Below, in pieces: positions 13,185 to 21,791 of a stretch of 35,005 nucleotides of DNA. Numbering within the stretch: the stretch's first letter is position 1; each line of letters begins with the position of its first letter. The DNA is from Paenibacillus alginolyticus DSM 5050 = NBRC 15375 (GTDB lineage: Bacteria > Bacillota > Bacilli > Paenibacillales > NBRC-103111): positions 1-35,005 of the forward strand of contig NZ_AUGY01000087.1 of assembly GCF_000422905.1 (NCBI RefSeq). The letters are read 5' to 3'. Position numbers and translations under genes: made by a program. The notes under the pieces were generated by a model. That model saw only the letters and a list, made by a program, of their open reading frames with translations, did no database searches and was not told where the DNA came from.

Positions 13185-13907
13185 ATGATGAAACAGATTC
13201 TTTTAATAACAGATGGGTGTTCCAATGTAGGGGTAAGTCCGGTAATAGCAGCGGCACAAGCACATACTGAAGGCGTTACTGTGAATGTCATCGGTGTGAT
13301 TGACCATGGGGAGCTGGGGGTGCTGGGCTCTGAGGAGATTCAAGAGATTGCTGCGGCAGGCGGCGGGATGAGCCGAATCGTCAATTCAGGCCAACTTTCC
13401 CAGACAGTTCAGATGATGACGCGCAAAACGGTCGCCACAACGATTCAGCACGCAGTAGGCAAGGAGCTGCAAAGTATTCTAGGCTTTAATCAATTGGAGC
13501 AGTTACCTCCAGATAAGCGCGCGGAAGTGGTTCAAGTGATTGATACCATGAGTGAAACCACCTCACTTCGCGTAGCTCTTTTAATAGATGCTAGTGCTAG
13601 TATGAAGCCAAAACATGCAGCTGTGCGTGAAGCGATTCATGATCTGTTGCTTAGTCTTAGAGCCCGCAGCGGGAAGAGTGAACTGGCAGTTTTTCACTTT
13701 CCGTCAACCAAAACTAGGGATCAGGAATTAGAAATGGATCTCAGTTGGACGAATCAGCTTGCAAATTTAGACAAGATGTTCTATAAAATAAACATGAAGG
13801 GTACAACTCCGACAGGTCCGGCGCTGCTGCAAACTTTGCAGTTCATAACGGAGAAGCCTATCTTACCAAAGACCGAGGATGGGATGCTGAGTGACTACGT
13901 GGTATGA
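13185..13907 (+). CDS. yabS: vWA domain protein YabS
   Basis: The 240-residue protein has a C-terminal von Willebrand factor A domain (about 125-235) with a MIDAS-type DASASMK motif, and an N-terminal half that also resembles a vWA strand (QILLITDGCSNVG). The family lies between spoIIE and yabT in Bacillales and is sporulation-associated in B. subtilis, with molecular role unknown. GGGAGG (13171-13176) lies 8 bases before the first of two adjacent ATG codons. The 3' end overlaps yabT by 17 bases, so the two are coupled. Confidence 0.9.
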   Translation: MMKQILLITDGCSNVGVSPVIAAAQAHTEGVTVNVIGVIDHGELGVLGSEEIQEIAAAGGGMSRIVNSGQLSQTVQMMTRKTVATTIQHAVGKELQSILGFNQLEQLPPDKRAEVVQVIDTMSETTSLRVALLIDASASMKPKHAAVREAIHDLLLSLRARSGKSELAVFHFPSTKTRDQELEMDLSWTNQLANLDKMFYKINMKGTTPTGPALLQTLQFITEKPILPKTEDGMLSDYVV

Positions 13908-14796
13908 AGACGCCTTCCGTCCGGGATCAGAAATCCAAGGGAAATGGAACGGCGGGATGTATGTGGTCGAACGTCTATTAGGTGCTGGTTCCAATGGTGT
14001 AGTGGCTCTCGTACGAAGAGGGGCAGCTAGATTTGCGCTGAAAGCAGGCCATGAGACAGTTGATCATCAATCAGAGATTAATTCCTTGCTTGCGATATCC
14101 CAGACAGAAACGTCGTTCAAGAACTTTTTAATAGATTCCGATGATATGACGATAAATGGAAAAAATGTCTCCTTCTATGTCATGCGATATATTGAGGGGA
14201 TTGAAATTTCCAATTTTATACATAAACGCGGTCAAGATTGGATCTATGTGATTGGTTCCAACCTGCTTCGAAAGTTAACGGAAGTTCATAAGAGCGGCTA
14301 TGTTTTCGGTGATCTGAAGATCGAGAATATGATCGTTTCCAAATTTGGCGATGTGGATCTCATTGATTTTGGGGGTGTAACTCCTAAAGGCAGAGCGATT
14401 AAGCAGTTGACTGAGGTATATGACCGCGGCTTTTGGAATATGGGGGAACGGGTTGCGGAAGAAAGCTATGATCTATTTTCATTTGCCATTTTACTATTAA
14501 AATCGCTCGATCAACGAAAACGCTTTACTGGTTTATCCAATACGCTGCCGCAAAACCGCGATTTAGATCAACTTACCGCCATTGTGCGTGAAAATTCGGT
14601 TGCTGCTCATCTCGCGCCGTTTCTTCATAAAGCATTGAGTAGTGAGTTTAATACTTCGCAAGAAGCGTATCAGTACTGGAGAACGTTGGTCTCAGGTAAG
14701 AAGAATACACAGTCAACACTCCAAATGCCATGGTTGAAAATATGCTTCGCCGCTTCTATTTTTATTTTTGGTGTAACGCTCTATGTGTACTGGTAG
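13891..14796 (+). CDS. yabT: Sporulation Ser/Thr protein kinase YabT
   Basis: The 301 residues form a Hanks-type kinase with the Gly-rich loop GAGSNG (31-36), ATP-binding Lys51 (FALKAG), catalytic Asp141 in FGDLKIEN and DFG at 159-161. The usual HRD is VFGD, as in YabT. A single C-terminal membrane segment (about 281-301) anchors it, and there is no extracellular sensor domain. B. subtilis YabT is activated by DNA and phosphorylates RecA and other proteins during sporulation. The start is GTG 13891, inside the end of yabS. Confidence 0.9.
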   Translation: MTTWYEDAFRPGSEIQGKWNGGMYVVERLLGAGSNGVVALVRRGAARFALKAGHETVDHQSEINSLLAISQTETSFKNFLIDSDDMTINGKNVSFYVMRYIEGIEISNFIHKRGQDWIYVIGSNLLRKLTEVHKSGYVFGDLKIENMIVSKFGDVDLIDFGGVTPKGRAIKQLTEVYDRGFWNMGERVAEESYDLFSFAILLLKSLDQRKRFTGLSNTLPQNRDLDQLTAIVRENSVAAHLAPFLHKALSSEFNTSQEAYQYWRTLVSGKKNTQSTLQMPWLKICFAASIFIFGVTLYVYW

Positions 14797-14832
14797 CATG
14801 ATGGAAAGTGCAGGAATGGAAAGGAATACCCG

Positions 14833-16248
14833 ATGGAAATCGATCTTGTTGCTAAGGTGGAAAAGCGAATTATTGACGAAAAACTCGTCGATCCAGGAGA
14901 TGTGGTGGTTGTTGCGGTATCAGGAGGACCTGATTCTGTGGCGCTGCTTCATGTCCTTTTTGCCCTTGCCGAGCGTTATAGCTGGCGGCTCGTTGTTGCG
15001 CATGTGAATCATCAATTCCGCGGTGCGGAATCAGATGCGGAAGCCTTTTTCGTAGGGAAGCTTGCTGATGACCTAGGACTTTCGTGTGAAATCGGCGTCA
15101 TTGATGTGCCGGCCTATATAGAGGAAACGTCACTCAATGGACAAGCCGCGGCACGTGAGAAACGCTACGAATTTCTACATCAGATCGCAGCGAAATACAG
15201 CGCTAACCGGATTGCCTTCGCTCACCATGCAGACGATCAAGCTGAAACAGTCATGATGCGGATTTTGAGAGGGACAGGCCCTTCAGGTCTGGTTGGCATG
15301 CCGGAACGCAGGCGCGAAAAAAAAGTGGAACTGATTCGTCCGTTTTTACGTATATACAAAACAGATATTGTGAATTATTGCGCTCAGCATGAAATGACGT
15401 ATTGTAAGGATAGCAGCAATGAGTTGCGGAAGTATTTTCGAAACCAGATTCGGCTTGATGTGATGCCGATGCTGAAGCAGTATAATGAACAACTTCCGGA
15501 GTCACTGAATCGATTGACGGATTTGATGCGAGCTGAGGATGATTATTTGGCCAAAGAAGCCGAGCAGGTTTTTCGCCAAAAAACGACTTTCCAGCAAGCC
15601 TGCTGCCGCATAGAAAGACGTGATTTCACTGAGCTGCACGTTGCTTTACAAAGGCGTTTGATTAAATTAATATTAAACTGTCTTTGTTTGGAAAGAGATC
15701 GGTTGGATTTTAAACGAATTGAAAGTATGCGTGAGTTGATTTTAGAGGATCAGGTTTCTAATCAAGTTCTTCAGGTGGATGAACAGGTTTATATTGTGAG
15801 AGAATATGAATCTATTCAATTTCAGACCTTCGCTCCTTCTCCGAAGCCTTATGCTTATGAGGTTGGATTGGATACAAGCGAGCTGAACCTGCCGGAAGTG
15901 GAAGCCAAGCTGATCTACTCATGGGTGCCAGCTAGTTCGAAGGAGACAACTGCTTATTCCTCATCTGCAACGGACGTGTTTTTGGATCTAGATCAACTTA
16001 TTTTGCCGCTTGTTGTAAGAAGCCGCAGGTCAGGAGATCGGTTTGAGCCGTATGGTTTAAATGGGTCCAAAAAAGTAAAGGATATGTTCATTGATGCCAA
16101 AATGCCGCTAAGCCGGCGTGATGTCATCCCACTGCTTGTCGATGCTTCCGGGCAAATCCTCTGGATTGCTGGCTTTCGTAGGTCCAAGCACGCTTTGGTT
16201 GGACCAGACACAGTACGTGTACTTCATATGAAGCTAGTGCTGAAGTAA
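14833..16248 (+). CDS. tilS: tRNA(Ile)-lysidine synthase
   Basis: TilS attaches lysine to the wobble cytidine (C34) of tRNA-Ile(CAU) so that it reads AUA, an essential function. The 471 residues comprise an ATP-pyrophosphatase domain with the PP-loop SGGPDS at 30-35 and HVNHQFRG, HHADDQAETVMMRILRGTG and CKDSSNE motifs, a linker, and a C-terminal TilS domain (about 385-470, RSRRSGDRFEPYGLNGSKKV). The gene begins 36 bases after yabT and is followed by hpt, the standard Bacillales order. Confidence 0.97.
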   Translation: MEIDLVAKVEKRIIDEKLVDPGDVVVVAVSGGPDSVALLHVLFALAERYSWRLVVAHVNHQFRGAESDAEAFFVGKLADDLGLSCEIGVIDVPAYIEETSLNGQAAAREKRYEFLHQIAAKYSANRIAFAHHADDQAETVMMRILRGTGPSGLVGMPERRREKKVELIRPFLRIYKTDIVNYCAQHEMTYCKDSSNELRKYFRNQIRLDVMPMLKQYNEQLPESLNRLTDLMRAEDDYLAKEAEQVFRQKTTFQQACCRIERRDFTELHVALQRRLIKLILNCLCLERDRLDFKRIESMRELILEDQVSNQVLQVDEQVYIVREYESIQFQTFAPSPKPYAYEVGLDTSELNLPEVEAKLIYSWVPASSKETTAYSSSATDVFLDLDQLILPLVVRSRRSGDRFEPYGLNGSKKVKDMFIDAKMPLSRRDVIPLLVDASGQILWIAGFRRSKHALVGPDTVRVLHMKLVLK

Positions 16249-16318
16249 TATGCGTAAATTTCGTTCTTCTAGAATGTAAATTTATAAGGATTCATAATAT
16301 AAACTAGGGGGTTCATCC

Positions 16319-16858
16319 TTGTACAGCGACATTCAAGAAGTTCTTTACAGTGAAGAACAAATTCAAGGCAAGATCAAAGAATTAGGGGAGAAACTCTCCA
16401 TCGATTACGAAGGTAAGAACCCATTGGTTATCTGTGTGCTTAAGGGAGCTTTCATTTTCATGGCTGATCTTGTTAAGCAAATCAGAGTACCATTGGAACT
16501 TGATTTCATGGCTGTATCCAGCTATGGTCAATCCACGAAATCTTCTGGTGTTGTCAAGATTATTAAGGATCTTGATGTTCCCGTAGAAGGACGTCATATT
16601 CTTATCGTGGAGGACATTATCGATAGCGGTTTAACGCTGAGTTATCTGATAGATGTGCTAGAGCGACGCAATGCGAAGACGATTTCGGTCGTTGCGCTGT
16701 TTAATAAACCGGCACGCAGAACTGTGGACCTCGAACCTGAATATGCAGGTTATGTGCTTCCAGATGAGTTCGTCGTCGGATATGGTCTGGATTATGCAGA
16801 GAAGTATCGCAACCTTCCATTTATCGGCATATTGAAACCAGAGATCTATAGCAGCTAA
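16319..16858 (+). CDS. hpt: Hypoxanthine phosphoribosyltransferase
   Basis: The 179-residue enzyme salvages hypoxanthine (and guanine) with PRPP to IMP and GMP. The PRPP-binding motif VEDIIDSG is at 97-104, LKGAFIF at 41-47 and the C-terminal DEFVVGYGLDYAEKYRNLP near 149-167. The start is a TTG at 16319 with AGGGGG about 9 bases upstream; translation from it gives the expected N-terminus of the family. Together with TilS and FtsH this is a conserved cluster. Confidence 0.96.
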   Translation: MYSDIQEVLYSEEQIQGKIKELGEKLSIDYEGKNPLVICVLKGAFIFMADLVKQIRVPLELDFMAVSSYGQSTKSSGVVKIIKDLDVPVEGRHILIVEDIIDSGLTLSYLIDVLERRNAKTISVVALFNKPARRTVDLEPEYAGYVLPDEFVVGYGLDYAEKYRNLPFIGILKPEIYSS

Positions 16859-16892
16859 TGCCATTTCCCGCAGACTCATCAACGCTGTTATG

Positions 16893-16922
16893 TTGTAGTG
16901 CTTTACCGGGATGTGGTAAAAT
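16893..16922 (+). promoter_or_regulatory. Possible ftsH promoter overlapped by an inverted repeat
   Basis: TTGTAG (16893-16898), an 18-base spacer and TAAAAT (16917-16922) form a modest sigma-A promoter. TTTACC (16902-16907) and GGTAAA (16915-16920) are a perfect 6-base inverted repeat spaced by 7 that covers the spacer and -10, so a repressor could bind here. Confidence 0.45.
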
Positions 16923-16955
16923 AATAAACGTGTGCCGTTTGAGAGGAGGCTCGGG

Positions 16956-18908
16956 ATGAATCGAATTATCCGGAATACCGGCTTTTATTTACTTATATTT
17001 TTGGTTACTGTAGGTATCGTCCATTTCATTAGTACCCAAAACGAGCAAAAGGAGTTAATTACTTACGATAAATTCCGCCAAGCGGTAGTAAACAAAAATG
17101 TGGAATCCGTGACCTTAAAGTTTGATGGATACACATATTTGATTAAAGGTAAGTATATTAACCCACCAAATGGTGCTGATAAGAAGAGCTTCGAAACCCA
17201 TGCTCCGTTCGAGCCTATGGTCGTTCAGTTGATTGAAGCGAATGGCGTTCCATCAGAAACTTACGAGACTATGGAACGGGATAGTGTTTGGATTAGTTTC
17301 CTAACCTCCATCATCCCATTCGTCATTATCTTCATCTTGTTTTTCTTCCTGTTAAATCAGGCTCAAGGTGGCGGCGGCAAAGTGATGAACTTCGGCAAAA
17401 GCCGTGCCCGCTTATATAATGAGGAGAAAAAGCGCGTCACATTTGAAGACGTGGCAGGTGCTGACGAAGAGAAGCAAGAATTAATCGAGGTTGTCGAATT
17501 CCTCAAAGATCCACGGAAATTCGCAGCTGTCGGTGCTAGAATTCCTAAAGGGGTTCTGCTCAACGGTCCTCCGGGAACCGGTAAAACCCTTCTTGCACGA
17601 GCTGTAGCTGGTGAAGCAGGCGTACCATTCTTCAGTATTTCGGGTTCTGACTTCGTTGAGATGTTCGTCGGTGTCGGTGCTTCCCGTGTTCGTGACTTGT
17701 TCGAGAACGCGAAGAAGAACTCACCATGTATCATTTTTATCGATGAGATCGATGCTGTAGGTCGTCAACGTGGCGCTGGTTTAGGCGGCGGACATGACGA
17801 ACGCGAGCAAACGCTCAATCAATTGCTCGTAGAAATGGATGGCTTTGGCGCAAACGAAGGTATCATTATCGTTGCTGCAACGAACCGCCCAGATATCCTT
17901 GACCCAGCCTTACTGCGTCCAGGCCGTTTCGACCGTCAAATCACGGTAGATCGTCCAGACATCAAAGGCCGCGAAGCTGTACTGAAAGTACATGCTCGCA
18001 ACAAACCACTTGCCAAAGACGTGAAGCTGGACGCTTTGTCTCGCTACACAACTGGATTCACAGGTGCTGATCTCGAGAATCTGTTGAACGAAGCAGCTTT
18101 GATTGCTGCCCGTCGCAACCGTAAAGATATTTCAATGGCTGAAGTCGAGGAAGCTTTTGACCGTATTATTGTAGGTACGCAGAAGAAAAGTCGGATTATC
18201 AGCGAAGCAGAGAAACGCATTGTGGCCTATCATGAAGCCGGTCACGCGATCATTGGTTATTATGCCGAGAATGCCGACATGGTGCACAAAGTGACGATCG
18301 TTCCGCGCGGACGCGCTGGCGGTTATGTCATGATGCTGCCCAAAGAAGGCGAAGATCGCATGATGCAGACGAAGAACGAATTGCTGGATAAAGTAACAGG
18401 ACTCCTAGGAGGCCGCGTTTCCGAAGAATTATTTATCGGAGAGATTGGCACAGGAGCTTATAGTGACTTCCAGAAAGCAACGGGCATTGTTCGTCGCATG
18501 ATTATGGAATACGGTATGAGCGATAAGCTAGGACCGATGCAGTTTGGCAGCTCGCAAGGCCAAGTGTTCTTAGGCCGCGATATCGGACATGAACAAAACT
18601 ACAGTGATGCGATTGCTTATGAGATTGATCAAGAGATGCAAAACTTCATTCGCACTTGTTACGATCGTGCTCGTGCGATGCTTACGGAGCATGCGGATCA
18701 GATTCATCTCGTAGCCAAAACGCTGCTTGAGAAAGAAACACTCGATAAAGATGAAATCATCGAGCTTCTAGAGAAAGGCAAATTGAATGCAAGCGCGGAT
18801 GACGAAGAAGTCAAAGTGAACATTCAAGGGCAAAGCCAATCTAGCGAAAGCAATAAATTGGAGTTAAGCAAAGATAAAGATTCCAATTCGGACCATTCCG
18901 AAGAGTAA
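16956..18908 (+). CDS. ftsH: ATP-dependent zinc metalloprotease FtsH
   Basis: This membrane-bound AAA protease degrades misfolded membrane proteins and regulators; in B. subtilis it is needed for sporulation and stress tolerance. The start at 16956 follows GAGAGGAGG (16941-16949) and gives 650 residues. A GTG at 16932 would put that site inside the gene. Visible elements are membrane segments at 9-25 and about 112-134, Walker A GPPGTGKT (204-211), Walker B IIFIDEID (about 259-266), the second region of homology AATNRPDILDPALLRPGRF (307-325) and zinc motif HEAGH (426-430). The tail (about 620-650) is Ser/Asp/Glu-rich and disordered. Confidence 0.97.
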   Translation: MNRIIRNTGFYLLIFLVTVGIVHFISTQNEQKELITYDKFRQAVVNKNVESVTLKFDGYTYLIKGKYINPPNGADKKSFETHAPFEPMVVQLIEANGVPSETYETMERDSVWISFLTSIIPFVIIFILFFFLLNQAQGGGGKVMNFGKSRARLYNEEKKRVTFEDVAGADEEKQELIEVVEFLKDPRKFAAVGARIPKGVLLNGPPGTGKTLLARAVAGEAGVPFFSISGSDFVEMFVGVGASRVRDLFENAKKNSPCIIFIDEIDAVGRQRGAGLGGGHDEREQTLNQLLVEMDGFGANEGIIIVAATNRPDILDPALLRPGRFDRQITVDRPDIKGREAVLKVHARNKPLAKDVKLDALSRYTTGFTGADLENLLNEAALIAARRNRKDISMAEVEEAFDRIIVGTQKKSRIISEAEKRIVAYHEAGHAIIGYYAENADMVHKVTIVPRGRAGGYVMMLPKEGEDRMMQTKNELLDKVTGLLGGRVSEELFIGEIGTGAYSDFQKATGIVRRMIMEYGMSDKLGPMQFGSSQGQVFLGRDIGHEQNYSDAIAYEIDQEMQNFIRTCYDRARAMLTEHADQIHLVAKTLLEKETLDKDEIIELLEKGKLNASADDEEVKVNIQGQSQSSESNKLELSKDKDSNSDHSEE

Positions 18909-18927
18909 CAAGCAATAGCAACTCGTA

Positions 18928-18970
18928 AATCCGGTGTACACGTCAGGTGTACCCGGATTTTCTGGTTTTT
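18928..18970 (+). terminator. Rho-independent terminator of ftsH
   Basis: AATCCGG and GTACAC (18928-18941, one bulged T) pair with GTGTAC and CCGGATT (18947-18959), followed by TTCTGGTTTTTT. Confidence 0.85.
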
Positions 18971-18986
18971 TCGGCATATTTGCGCA

Positions 18987-19015
18987 TTGACAGGGGATGT
19001 GAGAATGTGTAAATT
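18987..19015 (+). promoter_or_regulatory. Promoter of the nadABC-coaX operon
   Basis: TTGACA (18987-18992), 17 bases and TAAATT (19010-19015) give a sigma-A promoter with a consensus -35. The roughly 100-base leader contains ATCTCTAAT (19024-19032) and ATTAGAT (19042-19048), an imperfect inverted repeat that could be an operator. I cannot match it to the NiaR site with confidence. Confidence 0.6.
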
Positions 19016-19120
19016 AGTTGTAAATCTCTAATTTTATTACGATTAGATCATACTACTGTTAATCCTATTTTTAGATAGACAAGAAGTACATTTTACGTCC
19101 CAGACAGGGGAGGAAGCACC

Positions 19121-20059
19121 ATGGAAGCTCTAGCTATTGAACGCAAAGCCGAGCAGAACCGTGAACTCAAAGAACGGTTGCTGCAGCTAAAGAAAGAACG
19201 GAATGCTATTATTCTTGCTCATTATTATCAACGTGACGAAGTTCAAGAGGTTGCCGATTTCCGGGGGGATTCCTTTCTGCTTGCGCAGAAGGCCGCGCAA
19301 ACCGATGCTGATGTGATTGTATTCTGTGGCGTTCATTTCATGGGGGAAAGTGCTAAGATTCTTGCTCCTAACAAAACAGTTATTATTCCTGACGAACGTG
19401 CAGGCTGCCCGATGGCGGATATGGTGAACGTAGAAGGACTACGTGCTCTGAAACGCCAGCATCCGAATGCCAAAGTTGTTGCTTACATTAACACATCTGC
19501 TGATGTGAAATCAGAAACGGATATTTGCTGTACTTCGGCGAATGCCATCAACGTCATCAATTCCGTCGATTCAGATGAGATCATCTGGGTACCGGATAAA
19601 AATTTGGGCGACTATGTATCAAAATTCACAAGCAAAAAAGTAATTATCTGGGAAGGCTATTGCAATACGCATGATATGCTGACCGTTAAAGATGTGGAAG
19701 AAATGAGAGCTCAATACCCGAATGCTCAGTTCGTTGTTCATCCGGAGTGTCGACCAGAAGTTGTGAAACTGGGAGATTTCGTGGGTAGTACAACAGCGAT
19801 TATCAAATATTGCAAAGAGTCCGAATGTAAAGAGTTTATCGTTGGAACGGAAGATGGAACGGGCTATCAGCTTCGTCTGGATAGTCCAGATAAACAGTTC
19901 CATTTTGCAACCAAATACTTGGTATGCCCGAATATGAAAGTAAACAATTTGAAGAAAATTGTGAAATGTCTTGAAACGATGCAGCCAGAGATTTATGTGC
20001 CAGAAGATGTAGCCGATAAAGCAAGATTGTCCTTAGAGCGCATGTTACAAGTAAAGTAG
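19121..20059 (+). CDS. nadA: Quinolinate synthase
   Basis: NadA condenses iminoaspartate with dihydroxyacetone phosphate to quinolinate, the second step of de novo NAD synthesis, using a [4Fe-4S] cluster. The 312 residues carry the expected cluster cysteines: Cys96 (AGCPMAD), Cys181 (EGYCNTH) and Cys269 (LVCPNM). They also carry HYYQRDEVQ near the N-terminus and HPECRPEV near 207. A CC pair at 136-137 sits in the conserved TSANA region. GGGGAGGAAG precedes the ATG. Here nadA is first in the operon, whereas B. subtilis has nadB-nadC-nadA. Confidence 0.96.
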   Translation: MEALAIERKAEQNRELKERLLQLKKERNAIILAHYYQRDEVQEVADFRGDSFLLAQKAAQTDADVIVFCGVHFMGESAKILAPNKTVIIPDERAGCPMADMVNVEGLRALKRQHPNAKVVAYINTSADVKSETDICCTSANAINVINSVDSDEIIWVPDKNLGDYVSKFTSKKVIIWEGYCNTHDMLTVKDVEEMRAQYPNAQFVVHPECRPEVVKLGDFVGSTTAIIKYCKESECKEFIVGTEDGTGYQLRLDSPDKQFHFATKYLVCPNMKVNNLKKIVKCLETMQPEIYVPEDVADKARLSLERMLQVK

Positions 20060-20094
20060 CATGCGCTACTCTCTTGTTTAATAGGTAGGGTACC

Positions 20095-20149
20095 CTCGCA
20101 AAGCATTCCTGAATTCGATTAATCCATCGGATACCTTATGCGTTGCGAG
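20095..20149 (+). other. Intercistronic stem-loop between nadA and nadB
   Basis: CTCGCAAAGCAT (20095-20106) can pair with ATGCGTTGCGAG (20138-20149), 12 positions with one mismatch, around a 31-base loop that contains a small CGAT/ATCG hairpin. It has no T-tract, so it is not a standard terminator. It ends about 30 bases before the nadB start and may set mRNA stability or nadB translation. Confidence 0.5.
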
Positions 20150-20179
20150 CTATTAATGGTGAAGAACAGGTGAAACGGC

Positions 20180-21790
20180 ATGATTCCTAGATACCTCGTA
20201 GATGTAGATTTAGATTCCATTCCTCATGTACATACAGATGTTATTGTGATTGGCGCGGGCATTGCAGGTTTATTCACTGCTCTTCGCGCTAGTGAAAATA
20301 AGAAAGTGCTGATGATTACGAAGAAATCGCTCCTCGACAGCAACACACGCTATGCACAAGGCGGAATTGCTGCTGTTATATCGGACGAGGATTCACCGGA
20401 ATATCATATGCAGGATACACTGATCGCGGGTGCTGGTCTTTGTTCGCCAGAGGCAGTTGACGTTCTCGTTCATGAAGGGCCTAATGGTGTTCAGGATCTC
20501 ATTCGGATGGGTACCCAGTTCGATCTTGAGAACGGGGAGTTCGCTTTGACCAAAGAGGGAGCGCACAGTCAGCGCCGAATTTTGCATGCGCATGGCGACG
20601 CCACGGGCGCAGAGATTGTACGAGCTCTTTCGGAACGCACGAAGCAAGATCCGAACATTGAGATCTGGGACGATCACTTCGTGATCGACCTGATCACGCA
20701 GGACGGCGAGTGCTATGGCGTACTCGTACAGAAACCTGGCGGTCAGCGCGTGTTTGTGCGCGGCAACGCCACGATCCTTTGCTCCGGTGGTGCGGGACAG
20801 CTGTTCCGCTACACAACGAACCCAGACATCGCCACAGGCGATGGCATAGCGATTGCTCATCGCGCCGGAGCGCAAATTCAGGACGTGGAATTTATTCAAT
20901 TCCACCCTACGGCGCTTTGCTACCCAGGCGCTCCGCGGTTCCTGATCTCGGAAGCGGTGCGCGGTGAAGGGGCTTATCTTCGCAATATCAAGGGGGAGCG
21001 CTTCATGGAGCGTTACCATCCCCAGCTTGAGCTAGCGCCTAGGGATGTCGTAGCCCGTGCTATTGTCGACGAGATGGAGAATTGCAAATCGACTTTCGTT
21101 TATATCGACATTACGCACGAATCCGAAGAGTTAATTAAACATCGATTCCCGACGATATATGAGTATTGCCTCAATTACGGTCTAGATATGAGTACCGACT
21201 GGATTCCGGTAGCTCCCGCGGCTCATTATATGATGGGCGGCGTCAAGACAGATCTACATGGAGAAACGATTGTCCGCCGTCTTTTCGCATGCGGGGAAGT
21301 GTCTTCTACAGGTGTACATGGCGCTAATCGTTTAGCGAGTAACTCCTTATCTGAAGCCATTGTGTTCGGTAGAAGAATTATTGAACGTATTCAAGAGCTT
21401 CCTCCTTTGGAAGGAAACATTCAAATACGAGCTGAATCAAAAGCGCCAAGAACGGAAATCTCGAATCAGGCCGTTGTCGAGAAAAAGCTTAAGCTGCAAA
21501 AGGTTATGCTGCGTTACGCAGGACTGAAACGCTCAGCCAAAGGCTTACAAAAAGGGTATGATGAATTGGCAAGACAACTCTCTATCTTCGGTTCTTTGAT
21601 GACGAAACGAGAAGATTATGAGTTTGCAAATTTACTCAATTGTGCGCTTCTAACGACAACCGCTGCTTTAGCGCGCGAGGAAAGTCGTGGCGGTCATTAC
21701 CGGGAAGATTTCCCTGGACGAGATGATAAGGCATGGAAGAAGCATATTGTTTTTAAGCGCGGGGAAGATAGCATCGAGGAGTGGATTTAA
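20180..21790 (+). CDS. nadB: L-aspartate oxidase
   Basis: NadB oxidises L-aspartate to iminoaspartate for NadA using FAD. The 536 residues have the N-terminal dinucleotide motif VIGAGIAGLF (GAGIAG 25-30), the family motifs NTRYAQGGIAAV, GAHSQRRILHAHGDATG, EFIQFHPTAL, PRDVVARAI and HYMMGGVKTD with GEVSSTGVHGANRLASNSL, and the C-terminal helical domain. This is the full family length. The region about 20570-21060 is distinctly GC-rich relative to the flanks. The stop is one base before the nadC start. Confidence 0.97.
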   Translation: MIPRYLVDVDLDSIPHVHTDVIVIGAGIAGLFTALRASENKKVLMITKKSLLDSNTRYAQGGIAAVISDEDSPEYHMQDTLIAGAGLCSPEAVDVLVHEGPNGVQDLIRMGTQFDLENGEFALTKEGAHSQRRILHAHGDATGAEIVRALSERTKQDPNIEIWDDHFVIDLITQDGECYGVLVQKPGGQRVFVRGNATILCSGGAGQLFRYTTNPDIATGDGIAIAHRAGAQIQDVEFIQFHPTALCYPGAPRFLISEAVRGEGAYLRNIKGERFMERYHPQLELAPRDVVARAIVDEMENCKSTFVYIDITHESEELIKHRFPTIYEYCLNYGLDMSTDWIPVAPAAHYMMGGVKTDLHGETIVRRLFACGEVSSTGVHGANRLASNSLSEAIVFGRRIIERIQELPPLEGNIQIRAESKAPRTEISNQAVVEKKLKLQKVMLRYAGLKRSAKGLQKGYDELARQLSIFGSLMTKREDYEFANLLNCALLTTTAALAREESRGGHYREDFPGRDDKAWKKHIVFKRGEDSIEEWI

Positions 21791-21791
21791 C

